Positions 24,669 to 33,350 are shown, numbered from the stretch's first letter. The stretch: 64,000 nt of DNA from Bin87 sp965204685 (GCA_965204685.1 OZ242004.1:3596001-3660000), one strand, 5' to 3'. Made by a program: numbers and translations. The notes: generated by a model from the letters alone, not told the origin.

Positions 24669-25585
24669 CGTCAGCGCAACAAGGGACGGATGCGTTCTGG
24701 GAAAGGGTCGAGGCGCAACTGGCCGAAACCGACCCCGGCATCGAGATTGAGCGGGATGGGTTCTACTCGCAACGGGAGTGGGACGTGTTCCGAATGCGCT
24801 ACAGCAGCGCCGACGGGCACCGGCTGTTCGCGTGGCTGTCGGTTCCGCATGGCGACGGGCCGTTTCCGGCGCTGGTGCGGATGCCCGACTACGCCAGCGT
24901 ACACGACATCATCTACACGCCGCTGCGGGAGCGGGCGGTGGTGATGAATGCGACGCACCGGGGGCAACGGAACAGCGACGGACAAGTGCGGGCCAGCTAT
25001 CCGGGCCTGCTCACGGATGGTATCGAAAGCGCCGCTGCGTACACGCTCTTCGGAGCGTACGCCGACGCGCTGCGGGCGGTGGACGTGCTGGGCAGGCAGG
25101 GCATCGCGGAGTTGTCCGGCACCGTGGCTCTGACCGGAGCGGGTCTTGGGGCGAGCCTAGCGCTGGCGACGGCGGCCCGGCGGCCGGCAGTATCGGCCGT
25201 GGCGGCGGATACACCGCTGGCGTTGGGGCATTCGACGGCGCTGGAACCCGGACTAGGCTATCCGTTGGCGGAATTGGGAGATTACCTGCGGGCGAATCCG
25301 GGCAGCGAAGGCACCGTGGAGTCGCTGCTATCGGTAGTCAACCCGGTGACCACCGCGCCGGCGGTGCGATGTCCGGTTCTGATGAGCGCGGGACGGTTCG
25401 ACCGGAGCGTCTGCCCGTTGTCGTTCGCCGCGGAGTTAGCGGCTTCGCTGCCGGAGTGCGATTTCAAGGTCTACGACGGGGCGGCGGAAGGCGGTGGGCA
25501 CATTCATGCGCAAGCACGCGGGGCATGGCTGGCGGACGTTTGGGGCTGTAAGTTTCTTGACCCTCGCGGGCGGCGCTGCCTATAA
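24665..25585 (+). CDS. AXE1-like alpha/beta hydrolase paralogue lacking the nucleophilic Ser
   Basis: A 306-residue paralogue of the preceding esterase with the same layout (FAWLSVPHGDGPFPALVRMP, SYPGLLTDGIES). The elbow reads VALTGAGLGAS, so GxSxG has become GAGLG, while the acid (SAGRFDRSVCP) and the base (GGGHIHAQ) remain. It overlaps the upstream gene by ATGA, so the two are coexpressed. It may be a catalytically dead partner or regulator, or use another nucleophile. The promoter of pheS sits in its last 30 bp. Confidence 0.82.
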   Translation: MTSAQQGTDAFWERVEAQLAETDPGIEIERDGFYSQREWDVFRMRYSSADGHRLFAWLSVPHGDGPFPALVRMPDYASVHDIIYTPLRERAVVMNATHRGQRNSDGQVRASYPGLLTDGIESAAAYTLFGAYADALRAVDVLGRQGIAELSGTVALTGAGLGASLALATAARRPAVSAVAADTPLALGHSTALEPGLGYPLAELGDYLRANPGSEGTVESLLSVVNPVTTAPAVRCPVLMSAGRFDRSVCPLSFAAELAASLPECDFKVYDGAAEGGGHIHAQARGAWLADVWGCKFLDPRGRRCL

Positions 25586-25586
25586 T
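25557..25586 (+). promoter_or_regulatory. Promoter of the pheS unit
   Basis: TTGACC at 25557-25562, an 18-base spacer and TATAAT at 25581-25586. The -10 overlaps the stop codon of the upstream gene. The predicted start of transcription, about 25593, excludes the in-frame TTG at 25589 as the pheS start. Confidence 0.75.
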
Positions 25587-25615
25587 TTTTGCGGCCCCTT
25601 TGTATTCGCCGAGCT

Positions 25616-26680
25616 ATGGTGTCCCTTCTCATGCCAGACGCGCTTTCCGTAGAGTCCATCGACCAACTTACCCGCGACGCGCTCGACGAGCTCAACGGCA
25701 TCTGCGCGGCGGACGGGGCGGAGCAGTGGCGGGTGGCATACCTGGGACGACGGGGGAAGCTCACGGGACTGTTGCGGTCGCTTTCGGAGTTGGAACCGGA
25801 CCAAAGGCGTGAGGTAGGTTCGCGGGCCAACCAGGCCAAGAACACGCTAGAGGAGGCGCTGGCGCGGCGCACAAGGGAGCTGGCGCAGGCATCACTGGCG
25901 GCGCAGGACGCGCTGGACGTGACGCTGCCGGGGCGGCCGGTGGTGACGGGTCGATTGCATCCGACCACGCAGATCGTCCGGGAGATCTGCGCCGCGTTCA
26001 TGGCCATGGGGTTCAGCGTGGTGGAGGGGCCGGAAGTTGAGCTGGACCACTATAATTTCGAGATGCTGAACATTCCGGCGGGGCACCCGGCGCGGGACAT
26101 GTGGAATTCGCTGTGGATCGATTACGCGAACGAAGAGGGTCAGCAGCCGATGCTGCTGCGCACGCACACGTCGCCAATGCAAGCGCGGGTGATGGAGGCG
26201 CAGGAGCCGCCGGTGCGGGTCATAGTGCCGGGCAAGTGCTATCGCTACGAGGCGACAGACGCCACGCACGAATGGCATTTCTACCAGATCGAGGGGCTGG
26301 CAGTGGCGGAGGGGATCACCTTTGCCGACCTGAAGGGCACGCTGTACGAGTTCGCGCGGCGGGTGTTCGGCGAGGACCGGCAGATCCGGTTCCGGTGCGA
26401 CTACTTCCCGTTCGTGGAGCCGGGCGTGGACATGTCCATCTCCAACTTTGTTGATCCGGAGACGGGCCGTCGCCCCATCAACCGGGACGAGGACTGGATC
26501 GAGATAATGGGAGCGGGGATGGTGCATCCGAGAGTGCTGGAGGGGGTTGGGTACAACCCGCAGCGTTACACCGGGTTCGCGTTCGGCATGGGGCCAGAGC
26601 GCATCGGGATGCTGAAGTACGGGATTGACGACATCCGGCATTTCTACCGGAACGATGTGAGGTTTTTGCGGCAGTTCTGA
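25616..26680 (+). CDS. pheS: Phenylalanine--tRNA ligase alpha subunit
   Basis: The catalytic subunit of the alpha2-beta2 enzyme. About 354 residues, normal for bacterial PheS: an N-terminal coiled-coil arm (residues 1-95), then the class II core with GRLHPTTQIVREI, FSVVEGPEVELDHYNFEMLN (partly quoted), the motif 2 region RTHTSPMQARVM, GKCYRYEATDATHEWHFYQIEGL (partly quoted) and motif 3 GFAFGMGPERIGML. An alternative ATG at 25631 is possible. pheT follows only after a 975-bp insertion of two accessory genes. Confidence 0.97.
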   Translation: MVSLLMPDALSVESIDQLTRDALDELNGICAADGAEQWRVAYLGRRGKLTGLLRSLSELEPDQRREVGSRANQAKNTLEEALARRTRELAQASLAAQDALDVTLPGRPVVTGRLHPTTQIVREICAAFMAMGFSVVEGPEVELDHYNFEMLNIPAGHPARDMWNSLWIDYANEEGQQPMLLRTHTSPMQARVMEAQEPPVRVIVPGKCYRYEATDATHEWHFYQIEGLAVAEGITFADLKGTLYEFARRVFGEDRQIRFRCDYFPFVEPGVDMSISNFVDPETGRRPINRDEDWIEIMGAGMVHPRVLEGVGYNPQRYTGFAFGMGPERIGMLKYGIDDIRHFYRNDVRFLRQF

Positions 26681-26695
26681 TGCGCCGGCTTTGAT

Positions 26696-26938
26696 ATGAT
26701 TGAGTACAGCCAGCACGCACGGGAGCGCATGGAAGAGCGTGATATCACGGAAGCCCAAATCGAACTGTGTTTAGCCGACCCGGACAGGATTGAAGCGGAC
26801 GATCTGCCTGACCGCATTCGTTATTTGCGGTGCGTGCCAGGCCACAGTGTAGCTCTTAGAGTGATGGTACGCATTCAGCAGCGCAACTTCGTCATAACTG
26901 CCCTTCCGGACCAAAGATTCAGGTGTCCACTAACATGA
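26696..26938 (+). CDS. DUF4258 family small protein
   Basis: An 80-residue DUF4258 protein: IEYSQHARERMEERDITEAQ at the N-terminus, a central LADPDRIEADD and a C-terminal RVMVRIQQRNFVITAL. The family looks like a compact RelE-type fold and is often paired with DUF2283 proteins. Here the next gene, which begins with a DUF2283 domain, overlaps by ATGA. Inserted between pheS and pheT, 15 bp after the pheS stop. The toxin-like role is inference. Confidence 0.75.
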   Translation: MIEYSQHARERMEERDITEAQIELCLADPDRIEADDLPDRIRYLRCVPGHSVALRVMVRIQQRNFVITALPDQRFRCPLT

Positions 26939-27654
26939 AAAGCACACCGCGAGTGCGATGGGATGACGAGGGCGCTTGGCTAAAGTTGGCGGACCTGCCG
27001 TATGAGGCCAGCGAAGAGGTCGCCAACGGCTTCATCGTCGATTCCAGCCCTGATCATCAAGTCGTCGGATTGGAGATCCTCTGGCCCGAAGTTCAACGCG
27101 CCGGATGTTCCAAGGAGCCGGTGCTGGCATTCGGTCTCTTCTGTTCTGCGCTGGCCGGCCTAAGTTGGCAATACAACGATTATCTGCGCAACTCGGTTAG
27201 ACACCCCGAAGTTGGTATGTATCGTCGCTTGGAGTGGATGATTGATGCCACCGGCCTTGATTTGCAGGTATCGAGGGAAACGCCGGCCGCTACCGATACC
27301 GGAGCGTCCCCGCTGGACTTGGCGATACTGGATAAATCCGGTCAACCCCTAATTTGTGCAGAAATTAAACGGGGTGAATTTCAAAGGCATGTCGTGCAGC
27401 GTTATACAGACTTGCTGAGAAGCGCCGCTACACTGGCTTATCCAGGCGCTATTGGTATCGGTGTGTTCATCGACGAAACCGGACAGGGCTACCGCAACGC
27501 TCCGGTGGAGCCCGGCGTGTGGACGGATTGGCGCAACACGGTTGTCCCCAGCGGCAAGGTTTGGGCCCACAACACGATAATTCCACCAACAGGATGCAAT
27601 TATCCGTGGCTTCCCAGGGAACTCCGAGATCCTATGTTCAAGGCTGCAACCTAA
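26935..27654 (+). CDS. DUF2283 domain fused to a PD-(D/E)xK-like nuclease domain
   Basis: A 239-residue protein. Residues 1-55 match DUF2283 (RVRWDDEGAWLKLADLP, EEVANGFIVDSS, VVGLEIL). Residues about 100-190 contain SPLDLAILDKSG and LICAEIKRGEF: an Asp followed 15-20 residues later by E-x-K, a PD-(D/E)xK-like arrangement in a region otherwise unknown to me. The ATG at 26935 overlaps the DUF4258 stop (ATGA); a GTG at 26923 is an alternative. It ends 1 bp before pheT. An antitoxin-nuclease fusion is a hypothesis. Confidence 0.6.
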   Translation: MKSTPRVRWDDEGAWLKLADLPYEASEEVANGFIVDSSPDHQVVGLEILWPEVQRAGCSKEPVLAFGLFCSALAGLSWQYNDYLRNSVRHPEVGMYRRLEWMIDATGLDLQVSRETPAATDTGASPLDLAILDKSGQPLICAEIKRGEFQRHVVQRYTDLLRSAATLAYPGAIGIGVFIDETGQGYRNAPVEPGVWTDWRNTVVPSGKVWAHNTIIPPTGCNYPWLPRELRDPMFKAAT

Positions 27655-27655
27655 A

Positions 27656-30070
27656 ATGCTCATCCCCTTCTCCTGGCTTTCACAGTACGTTGACATCACG
27701 CTGGAGGCCGATGAGTTGGCGCACCGGCTGACCATGGGCGGCATTGAGGTAGGCGACGTGTTCACGCGCGGCGGCTGGGAGGGCTGCGTGGTTGGGTACG
27801 TGCGGGCGACACGGCCGCATCCCAACGCGGACACGCTTACGCTTTGCGAGGTTGATCCGGGCGACGGGCCGCCGGTCGAGGTCGTTTGCGGCGCGCCGAA
27901 TGTTGCCGCCGGCCAGAAGATCTGCTTCGCGCGCCCCGGCGTCACGCTGATGAACATGCACAACGGGCGGAGGGAGGAGCTCAAACCGGCGACGATACGC
28001 GGCGTCGTTTCTGAGGGGATGATCTGCTCGGAGGCGGAGCTGGAGATCAGCGACGAGCATGAGGGGATCATCGTACTGCCGGACGACGCGGAGGTTGGAG
28101 CGCCCCTGGACGGGGTTTTGGGCGACACGTTCCTGGAGCTGGAGCTGACGCCCAATCGGGGAGACTGCCTGTCCATGCTGGGCGTGGCCCGGGAGATCGG
28201 GGCGATAACCGGGCAGCCGGTCCGGGTGCCGGAGATCGGATACGCGGAGTCGGATGCGCCGGTGGAGACGCTGGCAAGGGTGACGATTGAGGATCCAGAC
28301 CTGTGCTCGCGCTATACGGCGTCGGTGATCACGGGCATCAGCATCGGGCCCTCGCCGCAGTGGTTGCAGGAACGGTTGAACCGGGCCGGTTTGCGACCCA
28401 TCAACAACGTGGTGGACGTGACCAACTACGTGATGCTGGAGTTCAACCAACCGCTGCACGCCTTTGACCTGGACACGGTGACCGACCGCCACGTGGTGGT
28501 GCGACGGGCCGCCGAGGGCGAGGAGTTCATCACCCTGGACGGGGTGAAGCGCGAACTGTCCGCCGACAACCTACTGATCGCGGACCCGGCGCAGGCGATT
28601 GGCATCGGCGGCGTGATGGGCGGCGCGAACAGCGAAATCACGGCGGGCACCACCAACATGCTGCTGGAAGCGGCGACGTTCCATCCGCTGAACAACCGGC
28701 GCACGTCAACGGACCTGAACCTGCGGACGGAGGCGAGCCTGCGGTTCGAAAAGGGGCTGCGGCCAGAGTTGGCGCCCATTGCCCTGCGGCGGGCGACGCA
28801 ATTGATCCTGGAGACGGCCGGCGGGCAGGCGGCGGCCGGGATCATCGACGCTTTTCCCGGGGCGGACGAGCCGGTGGCTCCAGTTCCGCTGACGGTGGCG
28901 CGGCTGCGGCAGGTGCTGGGCATGGACCTGGACATCGCCCGGGCGGAGACGGTGCTCGGCAGCCTGGGGATCACGACGCGGCGCACGGGGCCGGACAGCC
29001 TGGAGGCGGACCCGCCGTACTGGCGCAGCGACATTGCCATCGAAGAGGACCTGATCGAAGAGGTAATCCGCATCATCGGGTACGATGAGGTGCCCACTAC
29101 CATGCTGGCATCGCCGATACCCTACCACCAGCCCAACGCGATGACGGCGCTGAAGGACGGACTGCGGGACGCGCTGTCGGCGGCGGGGATGCAGGAGACG
29201 ATCAGCTACCCTCTGGTCAGCATGGAGGACCTGAACCGGCTGAGCGTGAACGGCGAGGCGGACAGCGGCCTGGCTTTGCTGAGAGTGGCGAACCCGATGT
29301 CCGTCGAACAAGACATCATGCGTCCGACGCTGGCTTCCAGCATCCTGAACACGTTGGCCTACAATCGCGGGCACAACGACGGCGGGTTCCGGCTGTTTGA
29401 ATTGGGCCGGGCGTTCATTCCGCAAGCAACGGGACTACCCAGAGAGCAGGAGGTGGCGGCAGGCGTCATGTCCGGTCCGCGATACGACGCGAACTGGTTG
29501 GGTTCCGGCGAACCGCTGGACTTTTTTGACCTTTCCGGGACGTTGGCGGCGGCGCTGGAGCGCGTCGGGATCAGAGCCGCATTGGAATCGGACGACCAGC
29601 CATTGTTCCATCCGGGGCGGTGCGCGCGAGTGACCGCCGGCGGCGCGGCAGAGGTGGGAGTTATCGGGGAACTGCATCCCGACATCCGCGAGGCGTTCGA
29701 CTTGGGACCTGATCCAGTGGTTTATTTCGAGGTGCGGTTGGACGATCTGCTGGAAGCGGGACCGGACGGCGGTCGGTTCCAATCGCTGTCACGATTTCCG
29801 GCGGCGAACCGGGATCTGGCGCTGGTGGTGCCGGCGGACGTTCCCGCAGCCAAGGTACAGGGTCTCATCGAAAGGGTGCGGCTGGTGGAGCGGGCGGAGC
29901 TGTTCGACGTTTACACCGGCGAGAACCTGCCGGAGGGCACGCGATCGCTGGCCTTTCGCATCCGGTTCCGAGCCGCCGACAGGACACTGACCGCAGAGGA
30001 AGTGAACCGGGCCGTGAACGGCCTGACAAGGGCGCTGGAACGGGAAGCGGGAGCGACGGTGCGGGCGTAG
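27656..30070 (+). CDS. pheT: Phenylalanine--tRNA ligase beta subunit
   Basis: An 804-residue PheT of normal length. It has an N-terminal tRNA-binding OB fold (HPNADTLTLCEVD), a B3/B4 editing domain (SRYTASVITGI, INNVVDVTNYVMLEFNQPLHAFDLD, partly quoted), a B5 domain (DPPYWRSDIAIEEDLIEEV), a catalytic-like core (RLFELGRAF) and a C-terminal FDX-ACB domain (LSRFPAANRDLALVV). It starts 1 bp after the nuclease-like gene, with only weak AAGG upstream, so translation may depend on coupling. Confidence 0.97.
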   Translation: MLIPFSWLSQYVDITLEADELAHRLTMGGIEVGDVFTRGGWEGCVVGYVRATRPHPNADTLTLCEVDPGDGPPVEVVCGAPNVAAGQKICFARPGVTLMNMHNGRREELKPATIRGVVSEGMICSEAELEISDEHEGIIVLPDDAEVGAPLDGVLGDTFLELELTPNRGDCLSMLGVAREIGAITGQPVRVPEIGYAESDAPVETLARVTIEDPDLCSRYTASVITGISIGPSPQWLQERLNRAGLRPINNVVDVTNYVMLEFNQPLHAFDLDTVTDRHVVVRRAAEGEEFITLDGVKRELSADNLLIADPAQAIGIGGVMGGANSEITAGTTNMLLEAATFHPLNNRRTSTDLNLRTEASLRFEKGLRPELAPIALRRATQLILETAGGQAAAGIIDAFPGADEPVAPVPLTVARLRQVLGMDLDIARAETVLGSLGITTRRTGPDSLEADPPYWRSDIAIEEDLIEEVIRIIGYDEVPTTMLASPIPYHQPNAMTALKDGLRDALSAAGMQETISYPLVSMEDLNRLSVNGEADSGLALLRVANPMSVEQDIMRPTLASSILNTLAYNRGHNDGGFRLFELGRAFIPQATGLPREQEVAAGVMSGPRYDANWLGSGEPLDFFDLSGTLAAALERVGIRAALESDDQPLFHPGRCARVTAGGAAEVGVIGELHPDIREAFDLGPDPVVYFEVRLDDLLEAGPDGGRFQSLSRFPAANRDLALVVPADVPAAKVQGLIERVRLVERAELFDVYTGENLPEGTRSLAFRIRFRAADRTLTAEEVNRAVNGLTRALEREAGATVRA

Positions 30071-30087
30071 TCAAGGAGAATACGGCC

Positions 30088-30654
30088 ATGGAAACCGAAA
30101 GGGAGTTCGAGCTGCACAAGGACAAGTTAATTGAAGCCGTAATCTACCTGAGTGAACGCTCTGCGGATGACCCCAATTTTGGCGTAATCAAGCTGGTCCA
30201 TCTGCTCTACTACGCCGATTGCGCCGCCTACCTGCAACACGGAGCGCCCATCACCGGCGTGACCTATCTGCATTTCCCTCACGGTCCGTACCCGGAGCAC
30301 TGGTACAAAGTGCGGAGAGAGATGCAGGCGGCCGGCGACGTGGAAGTGGTGTACGAGGATTGTGACGACGGCTTTAACCGTTATCGTATGCTGCCCAATC
30401 GAACGATGAAACCGGAGGTGCTGACCGCCGAGGAATGCGCCATCCTGGACGAGCAACGGAAGCGCTTCGCCTTGTTCAACACTGCCGGCATTTCCGAGTA
30501 TTCCCACCAGGAACTAGGTTGGCGAGACACCGAAGACGGCGAGCCAATATCTTACGAAACTGTCGGAATGGTCGCTCCTCCCCTCAGCGCCAGTGCTATC
30601 AGACGAGGCCGCAAAATAGCAGATGCCATTGTCGAACGCCGCAAATCCTTATGA
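30088..30654 (+). CDS. Panacea (SocA-like) antitoxin-domain protein
   Basis: A 188-residue Panacea/SocA domain protein: KLVHLLYYADCAAYLQHG, ITGVTYLHFPHGPYP and a C-terminal helical tail. Panacea domains act as antitoxins against many unrelated toxins. AAGGAG lies nine bases before the ATG at 30088, and the gene follows pheT by 17 bp. The frameshifted gene at 30623-30929 overlaps its 3' end and is the likely toxin partner. Confidence 0.85.
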   Translation: METEREFELHKDKLIEAVIYLSERSADDPNFGVIKLVHLLYYADCAAYLQHGAPITGVTYLHFPHGPYPEHWYKVRREMQAAGDVEVVYEDCDDGFNRYRMLPNRTMKPEVLTAEECAILDEQRKRFALFNTAGISEYSHQELGWRDTEDGEPISYETVGMVAPPLSASAIRRGRKIADAIVERRKSL

Positions 30655-30929
30655 CGTAATAGAAACGGAGCAGTTCGCCGCCGATTGGAGGGGGGGTGGA
30701 GCTTGGATACATCAACCCGATGACCGACGCGGCCGATTTGCTCTATTTCAAACGGCGCTTGGCGAGACGACCTGAGTCCGGTCGTCAGCTGCCCGACACA
30801 CCGGTCAATTTGTACTCAATCGCGTTTCCTCGCCTCGTTGGTCCTCCGGCAATCGAAATGTGGTACTCCCTCGTTGAGGACGACCGAGCCGCTTACCTGG
30901 AATCCATACTGCGCATCGAAACCAACTAG
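30623..30929 (+). pseudogene. RelE/ParE-like toxin partner of Panacea, frameshifted at a G7 tract
   Basis: Frame 1 starts at the ATG at 30623 (NPYDVIETEQFAADWRG) and overlaps the Panacea gene by 32 bp. At the seven-G run 30690-30696 the frame is lost. Dropping one G joins it to VELGYINPMTDAADLLYFKR, VNLYSIAFPRL and IEMWYSLVEDDRAAYLESI, ending at 30929 for about 101 residues. The N-terminus and C-terminal strands look RelE/ParE-like. It may be a true pseudogene, a phase-variable tract or an assembly error. Confidence 0.6.
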
Positions 30930-30984
30930 CCGGCCTGCAACGCGACGCTATGTTACGATACTTGAGTGACCACATCCCGCTGCA

Positions 30985-32421
30985 ATGGACACCACCCCTA
31001 TGACCACACATCAGCAACCCGGCCACCTGCACGCCCACGACGCCCACGGCGACGGTGACCACGAAAGCATTCATGACCACGGGCATCGCGACCAACGCCA
31101 CGGGGATCATGGGCACGGCGGACACCACCGGGGCCACGACGACGGCCATGGCCATGAAGACATGCTGGAAGTGGAGCAGGCTTTCGAGCGCATCATCTCC
31201 CACTTCAGCCCGCTGGAGGCGGTGGAACTGCCCGTGCTGGAGTGCCTGGGCCTGGCGCTGGCGAAGGATGTCACATCGCCGCTGAACCTGCCGCCGCTGG
31301 CCAACTCGGCGATGGACGGCTATGCGGTGCTGCACGCTGACATCGCAGGCGCCAACGATGCAGCGCCGAAATTGTCAGTGATCTCAGCGGTTGCGGCCGG
31401 GCAGGTTTCGGACCAAACCGTCACCAGGGGCACGGCGATACGAATCATGACCGGGGCGCCCGTACCCGACGGCGCGGACACCGTGGTTCCCTTTGAGGAG
31501 ACGGACGAACTGGACCGCCGGCGAGCAGGCACGCCGCTGGATGAGATCGAAATCCGCAAGGCCCTGCCGCTGGGGAGCAACGTCAGACCGGCCGGCGAGG
31601 ACGTGCGCGCCGGTGAGCTGGTGCTGCCGGCGGGGACGGTGATCCGGCCCGCCGAAGCCGGAGTGCTGGCCTCGCTGGGACTGGCCACGGCGAAGGTGAT
31701 ACGGAGGCCGGTGGTCGCGGTACTGTCCACCGGAGACGAGCTGACCACGGTGGGCGACGAGTTGGCGCCGGGTCACATTTACGACAGCAACAGCAGCAGC
31801 GTGGCGGCGGCCGTTCGGGCGGCCGGCGGCGTGGCGAAGATGATCGGCATCGCGCGGGACAACCTGGGCGATCTTCACCGCTGCATCGACGATGCATCGG
31901 ACACGGACCTGCTGGTGACGTCGGCCGGCGTTTCGAAGGGCGACTACGACATGGTGAAGGACGTGCTGGAGCAGCGGGGGGACATGAACTTCTGGTCGGT
32001 GCGGATGCGGCCGGCCAAGCCACTGGCGTTTGGATTGCTCAAGCGCGAGGGACGGGAACCCCTGCCGTTGCTGGGCCTGCCGGGGAATCCGGTCAGCGCG
32101 CTGCTGGCGTTCGAAATGTTCGGCCGGGCGGCAGTGCGGCGGATGCTGGGACGGGACCTGCTGGCGCGCCCGGAGGTCGAAGGGGTACTCACCGGGCCGA
32201 TTTTCAACAGCGACGGCCGGCGGGTGTACGCGCGGGTGGAGGTCGAACGGCGGGACGGCACCTGGTACGCCACGCCGACGGGGCCGCAGGGATCGAACAT
32301 CCTGACATCGCTGTCCAAGGCCAACGGACTGGCGATCTGCCCGTCGGACCTGCCGCGCAAGAACGCCGGGCAAGCCGTAAAGATCATAATGCTGGACTGG
32401 AATGAAGAGGTTAACGCATGA
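30985..32421 (+). CDS. moeA: Molybdopterin molybdenumtransferase with His-rich N-terminal extension
   Basis: MoeA inserts molybdenum into adenylylated molybdopterin. Residues about 60-478 are a normal MoeA: LPPLANSAMDGYA, RIMTGAPVPDGADTVVPFE, VAVLSTGDEL, IYDSNSSS, TSAGVSKGDYD and LPLLGLPGNPVSALLAF. Residues 9-58 are an unusual His/Asp/Gly-rich tract (HLHAHDAHGDGDH, HGDHGHGGHHRGHDDGHGHE) that could bind metal ions. A second ATG lies at 31000. The next gene overlaps by ATGA. The extension recalls the His tails of HypB/UreE, but any storage role is inference. Confidence 0.93.
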   Translation: MDTTPMTTHQQPGHLHAHDAHGDGDHESIHDHGHRDQRHGDHGHGGHHRGHDDGHGHEDMLEVEQAFERIISHFSPLEAVELPVLECLGLALAKDVTSPLNLPPLANSAMDGYAVLHADIAGANDAAPKLSVISAVAAGQVSDQTVTRGTAIRIMTGAPVPDGADTVVPFEETDELDRRRAGTPLDEIEIRKALPLGSNVRPAGEDVRAGELVLPAGTVIRPAEAGVLASLGLATAKVIRRPVVAVLSTGDELTTVGDELAPGHIYDSNSSSVAAAVRAAGGVAKMIGIARDNLGDLHRCIDDASDTDLLVTSAGVSKGDYDMVKDVLEQRGDMNFWSVRMRPAKPLAFGLLKREGREPLPLLGLPGNPVSALLAFEMFGRAAVRRMLGRDLLARPEVEGVLTGPIFNSDGRRVYARVEVERRDGTWYATPTGPQGSNILTSLSKANGLAICPSDLPRKNAGQAVKIIMLDWNEEVNA

Positions 32422-33038
32422 CGACCACCGTCACCGGAAATAGCAGATCGGCAGGGCCGGAATATCGGTTCAGCCTGGAACGGCTGGAGGAGTTGAACCG
32501 GTCTCCGATTCCGTTGCTGCTGGCTCGGCTCAACACCGCGTGCCCGTCGTTTGGCAAGACGTCGGCTGAAATCGCGGATCCGTCCGATCTGGTCAAAGAG
32601 ATCCGGGCGCATTGCGCCGGAGACACCGAGTTCATACAGTCGGCAATGCCCCTGCAGGAGATAGTGTTCCGCACGCTGCTGCTGCGGGGAGAGGAGCCGA
32701 TGCCGCTGTCGGAGTTGCACGCGGAACTGACCGAAAAGTGGTCAACACCGATTCGACCGATCACGCTGACGGTGAGCGGACTGGCCCGGGTGCTGGAAAG
32801 CGACGTTTTCTACGGGTTTGCGGGGATTCCCGTGGAAGAACCGGAGCTCGAAGAAGTTCCTGGCGCCGCCCGAATGCTGGCAGCGCCAGGCTCGGAGGAA
32901 GAAGAGCAGTTGAGCAGGATCATCGAGGCACTCGCCGCAGACGATGATGACGAGGACGAAGACTTGTTCGGGGAAGACGACCTCGACGAGGATGACGAAG
33001 ACCTGTACGAAGACGATGAGGACGACGATCCCGACTGA
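32418..33038 (+). CDS. Winged-helix-like protein with acidic C-terminal tail
   Basis: A 206-residue protein. Residues about 75-140 (PLQEIVFRTLLLRGEEPMPL, SELHAELTEKW) look like a HARE-HTH/winged-helix domain. Residues about 140-206 are almost all Asp/Glu (EDEDLFGEDDLDEDDEDLY). That order, helix-turn-helix then polyanionic tail, is the architecture of the RNA polymerase delta subunit of Bacillota, though sequence similarity is weak. It overlaps moeA by 4 bp. Conserved hypothetical is the safe call; a nucleic-acid-mimicking tail is plausible. Confidence 0.6.
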   Translation: MTTTVTGNSRSAGPEYRFSLERLEELNRSPIPLLLARLNTACPSFGKTSAEIADPSDLVKEIRAHCAGDTEFIQSAMPLQEIVFRTLLLRGEEPMPLSELHAELTEKWSTPIRPITLTVSGLARVLESDVFYGFAGIPVEEPELEEVPGAARMLAAPGSEEEEQLSRIIEALAADDDDEDEDLFGEDDLDEDDEDLYEDDEDDDPD

Positions 33039-33125
33039 AACCGGCCCGGCTCGACGCAGCGGGCAGAGGCGCGCGATAGCCTGAACCGTTTCTCAACTCA
33101 TGCGAACCCGGTTTGTGGCGGGTGA

Positions 33126-33174
33126 ACGTCAGAAGCAGGATTTTCAAGATTCAGGGATTATCAGGATTGGAACC
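33126..33174 (+). repeat. Type B interspersed repeat, copy 3
   Basis: ACGTCAGAAGCAGGATTTTC followed by AAGATTCAGGGATTATCAGG. Matches the copy at 23411. Confidence 0.75.
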
Positions 33175-33250
33175 GTTCCACGTAGGAAGTCTCTCGGTCC
33201 TGCCCAATCAAAAAGTCCGGCAAATCCTGTCAGGAGTTCGCAGTTGGGAC

Positions 33251-33276
33251 TGTCATTCCTGCTTCCGCGGAATGCA
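33251..33276. repeat. Type C palindromic repeat
   Basis: TGTCATTCCTGCTTCCGCGG then AATGCA. A diverged palindrome. Confidence 0.6.
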
Positions 33277-33327
33277 GTGACCGAAATCGTTAACATTATT
33301 GCAGGTTCGTTCACTATGGAGCATCTG

Positions 33328-33350
33328 GATTCCTGCTTTCGCAGGAATGA
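33328..33350. repeat. Type C palindromic repeat
   Basis: GATTCCTGCTTTCGCAGGAA then TGA. Its core ATTCCTGC-TTTC-GCAGGAAT is a perfect 8-bp stem. Confidence 0.75.
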
